Assembly (NCBI GenBank): GCA_023423835.1
Contig: JAFAEW010000087.1
Location: 1 to 17,225, forward strand
Reading direction: 5' to 3'
Length of the DNA: 17,225 nucleotides
Origin: Bacteroidota bacterium
Lineage (GTDB): Bacteria; Bacteroidota; Bacteroidia; Chitinophagales; Chitinophagaceae
Positions 13,582 through 17,225 of this stretch are shown here, in pieces. Positions within the stretch are counted from its first letter, which is position 1. Each line of letters begins with the position of its first letter. The notes beneath the pieces are model-generated. The model saw only the letters and a list, made by a program, of their open reading frames with translations, was not told where the DNA came from and did not search any database. The position numbers were made by a program, and so were the translations under genes.

Positions 13582-14772
13582 AACTGATTTTAAAACGTCT
13601 GCAATTTTGCTTCCTTTTTCTTTCATCTGCTCAACAGAAAGCGAAAGCGGAATTGAGGTTGAAATACAACGTTTCATCACAGCATCGCTGGCTGAAAAAT
13701 CTTTGTCCCCCAACGATTTCAGTTGGTTTTCCTGCAATGGATTCAGCGGATACAATGACTGCGCATTTTTCAGGTGATGCCACTTTTTAATATAGTGCCA
13801 GTTATTGTTGTACCAATAGAAATTTCCTGAAGCTATTCCGTTTTCCTTAAAAGCGTTTATTGCCTTTTCCGCCAATTCTTCGTTAGGCAAAAACCAGCTC
13901 AAAAAGGTGCAGCTATCGCCTTTCTCGTCGGGAATTTCACGGAATGAAATGCCCTCAATTCCCGAAAGAATCGCCTTTAACGCCGCATGATTGTTTTTTT
14001 GAATTTCGAGAAATTTATCCAGCTTCTTTATTTGCCCTTTTCCAACGGCTGCATGTAGTTCGCTGATCCTGAAATTGTATCCGATGAAGGGATGCGTTTC
14101 AGCCCCACGATCATTGCCTTTGTGATCATGTCCGTGATCGGAATAGCCATCGCATTTTGTATAGACAGCATCATCGTTGGTGACAATTGCTCCGCCTTCT
14201 CCGCAGGTAATCGTTTTCACAAAATCGAAGGAGAAAGTTCCCGCATGTCCGATCGTTCCGAGATATCTTCCTTTATAAGTGGCGCCGAAACTCTGGCAGG
14301 CGTCTTCAAGTAACACAAGGTCGTGTTCGCTGCAGATGGCCATCAGTTCATCCAGCCTCGCCATACTTCCGCACATGTGAACCGGCATCACGCATTTCGT
14401 TTTAGGCGTAATGGCATTTTTCACGGCCGAAGGGCTGAGCGTAAGCGTTTCATCGATATCTGCCAAAACGGGAATGGCGCCCACACTTAAAACTGCTTCA
14501 AAACTGGCCACAAAAGTAAAGGTGGGCATAATCACCTCGTCGCCGTACCCGACTCCCAAAGCCGCAAGGGCTGTGGTGAGGGCCGCCGTGCCACTGCTCA
14601 CAAGTTGCGCATGCCTGCAGGAAAACTTTTCTTTAATCAGATCCTCCAGCTCCCGTGCTTTCCAATTGCCGTTTCTCAGGCCATCAAAACCATAGCGCAT
14701 TAATATTCCGGACTCCAATACGTCGTTGACTTCCTTTCGTTCGTCCTCACCAAAAAATTCAAATCCTGGCAT
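13570..14772 (-). CDS. DegT/DnrJ/EryC1/StrS-family PLP aminotransferase
   Basis: PLP-dependent sugar-type aminotransferase, 400 aa, normal for the family. Motifs are SSGTAALTTALAALGVGYGDEV (phosphate loop, 59-80), PTFTFVAS (83-90), PVHMCG (130-135), EDACQSFGA with D157 (pyridine N) and Q160, and the Schiff-base lysine K186 in SFDFVKTITCGEGG. A His/Asp-rich stretch DGYSDHGHDHKG near 208-219 and the block IGYNFRISELHAAVG follow. Such enzymes transfer an amino group to a keto-sugar during synthesis of surface polysaccharide or other amino-sugars; the substrate is not deducible and no other sugar-nucleotide genes adjoin it. A near-consensus -7 box TACCTTTA (minus strand, 14793-14800) lies about 20 nt before the ATG without a visible -33 element. 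It converges on dapA with a 12-nt overlap. Confidence 0.92.
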   Translation of the reverse strand: MPGFEFFGEDERKEVNDVLESGILMRYGFDGLRNGNWKARELEDLIKEKFSCRHAQLVSSGTAALTTALAALGVGYGDEVIMPTFTFVASFEAVLSVGAIPVLADIDETLTLSPSAVKNAITPKTKCVMPVHMCGSMARLDELMAICSEHDLVLLEDACQSFGATYKGRYLGTIGHAGTFSFDFVKTITCGEGGAIVTNDDAVYTKCDGYSDHGHDHKGNDRGAETHPFIGYNFRISELHAAVGKGQIKKLDKFLEIQKNNHAALKAILSGIEGISFREIPDEKGDSCTFLSWFLPNEELAEKAINAFKENGIASGNFYWYNNNWHYIKKWHHLKNAQSLYPLNPLQENQLKSLGDKDFSASDAVMKRCISTSIPLSLSVEQMKEKGSKIADVLKSVLSV

Positions 14773-14968
14773 AGCTAATTTTTTTTCGGCCTTAAAGGTA
14801 AATAAAGATGTATTAACCCCGAAGGATTCTTAGACCGGCAGGGGAACCTTTAAATTACATTAAACTAATTGCAAAATCTTAATGTGCAGGAGAAAGAAAG
14901 GATATTTGTGCGATTTAATTCCTGAAAAAATGCCAGCCACCAGAACTGTAGTGCGGTTACACCTATCT

Positions 14969-15790
14969 ATGCATTTCAAAGTGTATCCACATTTTTTACT
15001 GCTCATAATTTCCTTACATTTTTTACTCGCCGGCTGTTCGCAACCCGGAAATATGGATGTGGAACAACTCAGCTTTCTTCGGGATTCACTTAAACCTACG
15101 CCTTCAACACAGGCTCATTATACACCTGAAACGATCACAGGTACTATCTATCTGACCTTTGATGACGGCCCGCTCTATGGAAGCGAAAACATCAACAGGA
15201 TTATAGAAAATGAGAAGATAAAAGTGAATGTGTTCGTAGTTGGAAAACATGCCGAAACAAACAAAAAGCTGAAGGAATATTACCGGCTTTACAGCGAGAA
15301 TCCCTTTGTAGAGATCGGCAACCACAGTTATACCCATGCGCTCGGAAAATACCGGGAATTTTATTCAAACACCCCGGGCACAGTCCGTGATTTTGAAAAA
15401 TGCCAGAAGAATCTCGGCATTCCAACGATGATCGCAAGGTTACCGGGCAGAAACCAATGGCGGCTCAACAGCGTTTCTAAGAACGATATCGGCAGCGGCA
15501 CTTCCACCTCCGATTCCTTGCAAAAGATCGGTTTTAAAATCTACGGATGGGATATTGAGTGGAATAAAAATTCCAGTACCGGCGGTCCGAAACAAAGTGT
15601 TGAATACATGGTGGAACTGATCGAAAGACAACTGCGCGACAGCAGCACGGTGAGGCCCGGTCACATCATATTGCTGGCACATGATGAAATGTTTAAGAAT
15701 ACCGGAGCAATGGAATTGCAGAAGTTGATCGGGAAGTTGAAGGCCACGAATAAATATGCTTTTGAGCACCTGAGCAACTATCCGGGATAA
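14969..15790 (+). CDS. Polysaccharide deacetylase (NodB / carbohydrate esterase 4) lipoprotein
   Basis: Predicted lipoprotein of 273 aa. A hydrophobic signal (about 5-20) is followed by the lipobox L-A-G-C with lipidated C23. The NodB domain has motif 1 TFDDGP (D65, D66), the metal-binding pair H119 and H123 in NHSYTH, motif 3 RLPGR (157-161), motif 4 YGWDIEW and motif 5 LLAHD (H238). All key residues of a metal-dependent N- or O-deacetylase are present, so it is probably active on an envelope or extracellular polysaccharide, possibly peptidoglycan. An ATG at 14882 would add 29 residues ahead of the signal peptide; I prefer 14969 because it puts the lipobox at the normal distance. The next gene starts 16 nt after its stop. 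Confidence 0.9.
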   Translation: MHFKVYPHFLLLIISLHFLLAGCSQPGNMDVEQLSFLRDSLKPTPSTQAHYTPETITGTIYLTFDDGPLYGSENINRIIENEKIKVNVFVVGKHAETNKKLKEYYRLYSENPFVEIGNHSYTHALGKYREFYSNTPGTVRDFEKCQKNLGIPTMIARLPGRNQWRLNSVSKNDIGSGTSTSDSLQKIGFKIYGWDIEWNKNSSTGGPKQSVEYMVELIERQLRDSSTVRPGHIILLAHDEMFKNTGAMELQKLIGKLKATNKYAFEHLSNYPG

Positions 15791-15806
15791 GGATGTAATT
15801 TTAAGG

Positions 15807-16487
15807 ATGGAAATGAATGCAACGGCAAAAAAGCTGCAGGTAAAAGCGTCGCAAAAGATCTTGATCCCCGGTGCACCTCCCTGGTTTCAGCCGGCTTTAT
15901 TGCCGCTTCCCGAAAACACTTTCATTGAAACCCGTTTAGACGGGAAAACGGGGCAGTTTGATCTGATCCTGTTATTTGTGAAAAACCGGGAAGAACTTGC
16001 CAAAAAATTTCCACCCCTTGTCGATTTGCTCAGGCCGGATACGATCTTATGGATTGCTTATCCAAAGAAGCGTTCCGGCATCAGCACCGATTTGAACATG
16101 ATGGGTGGCTGGGACACGATGGAGAAATACTTACTTCGGCCGGTTGCTTCCGCTTCGCTAAACGAGGAATGGACAGCGATAAGATTTAAACCCGGTTCAG
16201 CGGTAAAAAAGTCCGCTGCTGCCAATGAGCAGATTAAAAAAAATGAATACGGAAATTATGTTGATGTGGTTCATAAGAAAATCACGCTGCCGCCCGACAT
16301 CAAATCTGTATTAGATGAAAGTCCGGCCGCCGCTTCCTTTTTCGAACGCCTCTCCTATACCAACAAAAAGGAATATGTCATCTGGATATTATCTGCCCGG
16401 CAGGAAGCCACCAAACAAAACCGGTTGCAAAAAATGCGAGAACTCCTGGAATCCGGCCGGAAAAACCCTTCCGACAAAGGTTTGTAG
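15807..16487 (+). CDS. DUF3052-like / YdeI-OmdA domain protein
   Basis: A 226-residue soluble protein without a signal peptide. The N-terminal half (about 15-140) has a DUF3052-like pattern: ILIPGAPPWF, FDLILLFVKNREEL, LRPDTILWIAYPKKRSGISTD and EEWTAIRFKP. The C-terminal part (about 165-220) has FFERLSYTNKKEYVIWILSARQEATKQNRLQKMRELLESG, the YdeI/OmdA-type helical motif (normally Y-[IV]-x-W-I-x-x-A-K-x-x-x-T-[RK]-x-R-[RL]). The molecular function of both families is poorly known. It is probably cotranscribed with the deacetylase gene (16-nt gap). Its stop is 32 nt before the first CRISPR repeat; I see no link to CRISPR function. Confidence 0.8.
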   Translation: MEMNATAKKLQVKASQKILIPGAPPWFQPALLPLPENTFIETRLDGKTGQFDLILLFVKNREELAKKFPPLVDLLRPDTILWIAYPKKRSGISTDLNMMGGWDTMEKYLLRPVASASLNEEWTAIRFKPGSAVKKSAAANEQIKKNEYGNYVDVVHKKITLPPDIKSVLDESPAAASFFERLSYTNKKEYVIWILSARQEATKQNRLQKMRELLESGRKNPSDKGL

Positions 16488-16519
16488 GAAGCTTTATTTA
16501 TTCCGATTAACGTCGCCGG

Positions 16520-17223
16520 TTTTCAATTCCTAAAATGGTGCGATTAAAAGTAAATTACCTCGATGTTGAAAAGCCGTTTCTAACCGTTTCAATTCCTAAA
16601 ATGGTGCGATTAAAAGTTGCTTGCCGTGTCCCGTCATTGTAATTCTGGTTTTTGTTTCAATTCCTAAAATGGTGCGATTAAAAGTTTTATTACGATAGGC
16701 GGAGTTGAAAGTAAAGGATGTTTCAATTCCTAAAATGGTGCGATTAAAAGAGGTACAAGGAACTGAAGCTGCTGCTGAAAGCCGGGTTTCAATTCCTAAA
16801 ATGGTGCGATTAAAAGCGAAACAGATTTAAAATTTATACAGTATAATGAATAAGTTTCAATTCCTAAAATGGTGCGATTAAAAGTAAAAAAATGCTATTG
16901 GAGTTTATGAAAATAGCAAAGTTTCAATTCCTAAAATGGTGCGATTAAAAGCAGGATCTTCTTTCATCAATTTCTTATAACCGAAAATGTTTCAATTCCT
17001 AAAATGGTGCGATTAAAAGCGGTGTAAGCGTCTATCACCTCATTTACCACCATCTTTGTTTCAATTCCTAAAATGGTGCGATTAAAAGCCAAAACACACA
17101 AGTAAAGCGGCTTTTCTTTGATATGTTTCAATTCCTAAAATGGTGCGATTAAAAGATTTACAGGGCGCGGAATATGGTTATTTTGTTTCGTAGTTTCAAT
17201 TCCTAAAATGGTGCGATTAAAAG
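16520..17223 (-). CRISPR. CRISPR array: 11 repeats of 31 nt, 10 complete spacers; continues past the window edge
   Basis: On the plus strand the repeat begins GTTTCAATTCCTAAAATGG and ends TGCGATTAAAAG. Repeats start at 16520, 16586, 16654, 16720, 16786, 16854, 16921, 16989, 17058, 17125 and 17193. Ten are identical; the first has T instead of G at position 1. Spacers in order are 35, 37, 35, 35, 37, 36, 37, 38, 36 and 37 nt, all different. Two bases of an eleventh spacer follow before the edge. On the minus strand the repeat ends ATTGAAAC, the classic 8-nt crRNA 5' handle of type I and III systems, so I assign that strand. Only 32 nt separate the left end from the preceding gene, too little for a leader. 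Repeat and spacer sizes fit a class 1 (type I-B or III) array. No cas gene is in the window, so the subtype is inference. Confidence 0.98.
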
Positions 17224-17225
17224 TT

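Noticed and set aside
14882..14968. ATG start extending the deacetylase by 29 residues
   Set aside because: The lipobox cysteine would sit at residue 52, too far from the N terminus for a lipoprotein signal.
14773..17225. A defence island or new CRISPR-linked system around the array
   Set aside because: The genes to the left are an envelope deacetylase and a YdeI-type protein; no nuclease, helicase, reverse transcriptase, toxin or cas motif is visible on either strand.

Overview
The window looks like chromosomal DNA of a Bacteroidota species, probably from the Chitinophagia/Sphingobacteriia side. The evidence is protein style (OmpH-like, LysM and 'membrane or secreted' proteins), start codons that mostly lack a Shine-Dalgarno sequence, and TAnnTTTG -7 boxes, the clearest being in front of tRNA-Asp. 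The genus cannot be fixed from the sequence alone. Most of the window is housekeeping and metabolic genes. The two accessory-looking stretches are a repeat/tRNA-remnant region (about 11150-11361) and a CRISPR array that runs off the right edge (16520-17225).

Region 1-6309, sugar acid use and transport. A GMC-family flavin dehydrogenase (truncated by the left edge, minus strand) is divergent from an FGGY kinase that is most likely a gluconokinase. The kinase converges on a GntP-family gluconate:H+ symporter. Together they suggest uptake or periplasmic formation of gluconate followed by phosphorylation to 6-phosphogluconate. The symporter gene is the last of a minus-strand run made of an APC amino-acid permease, the heptose-7-phosphate kinase HldA (overlapping the permease by 11 nt) and gntP.

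Region 6331-11077, envelope genes. An OmpH/Skp-like protein with its own intrinsic terminator lies on the minus strand. A plus-strand run follows: an RsmF/NOL1-NOP2-Sun rRNA m5C methyltransferase, a secreted LysM protein with a C-terminal RlpA-like domain, an exported rhodanese-thioredoxin fusion that overlaps the LysM gene by one base, and an exported two-domain protein of unknown function.

Region 11078-11601, noncoding. It holds about two copies of a GC-rich 80-81 bp tandem repeat, a partial tRNA-Asp copy, an intrinsic terminator, an intact tRNA-Asp(GTC) and a good Bacteroidota-type promoter for it.

Region 11602-16487. accA (acetyl-CoA carboxylase alpha) and dapA (lysine/peptidoglycan precursor synthesis) converge on a DegT-family PLP aminotransferase. 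A NodB-type polysaccharide deacetylase lipoprotein and a DUF3052-like/YdeI-OmdA protein follow.

Region 16520-17225. A CRISPR array with 11 repeats of 31 nt and 10 complete spacers of 35-38 nt, without cas genes in view. The repeat end ATTGAAAC on the minus strand, the single degenerate repeat at the left end and the lack of room for a leader on the left all suggest that the array is transcribed right to left. The leader, the newest spacers and probably the cas genes would then lie beyond the right edge. I found no convincing undescribed multi-gene system in the window.
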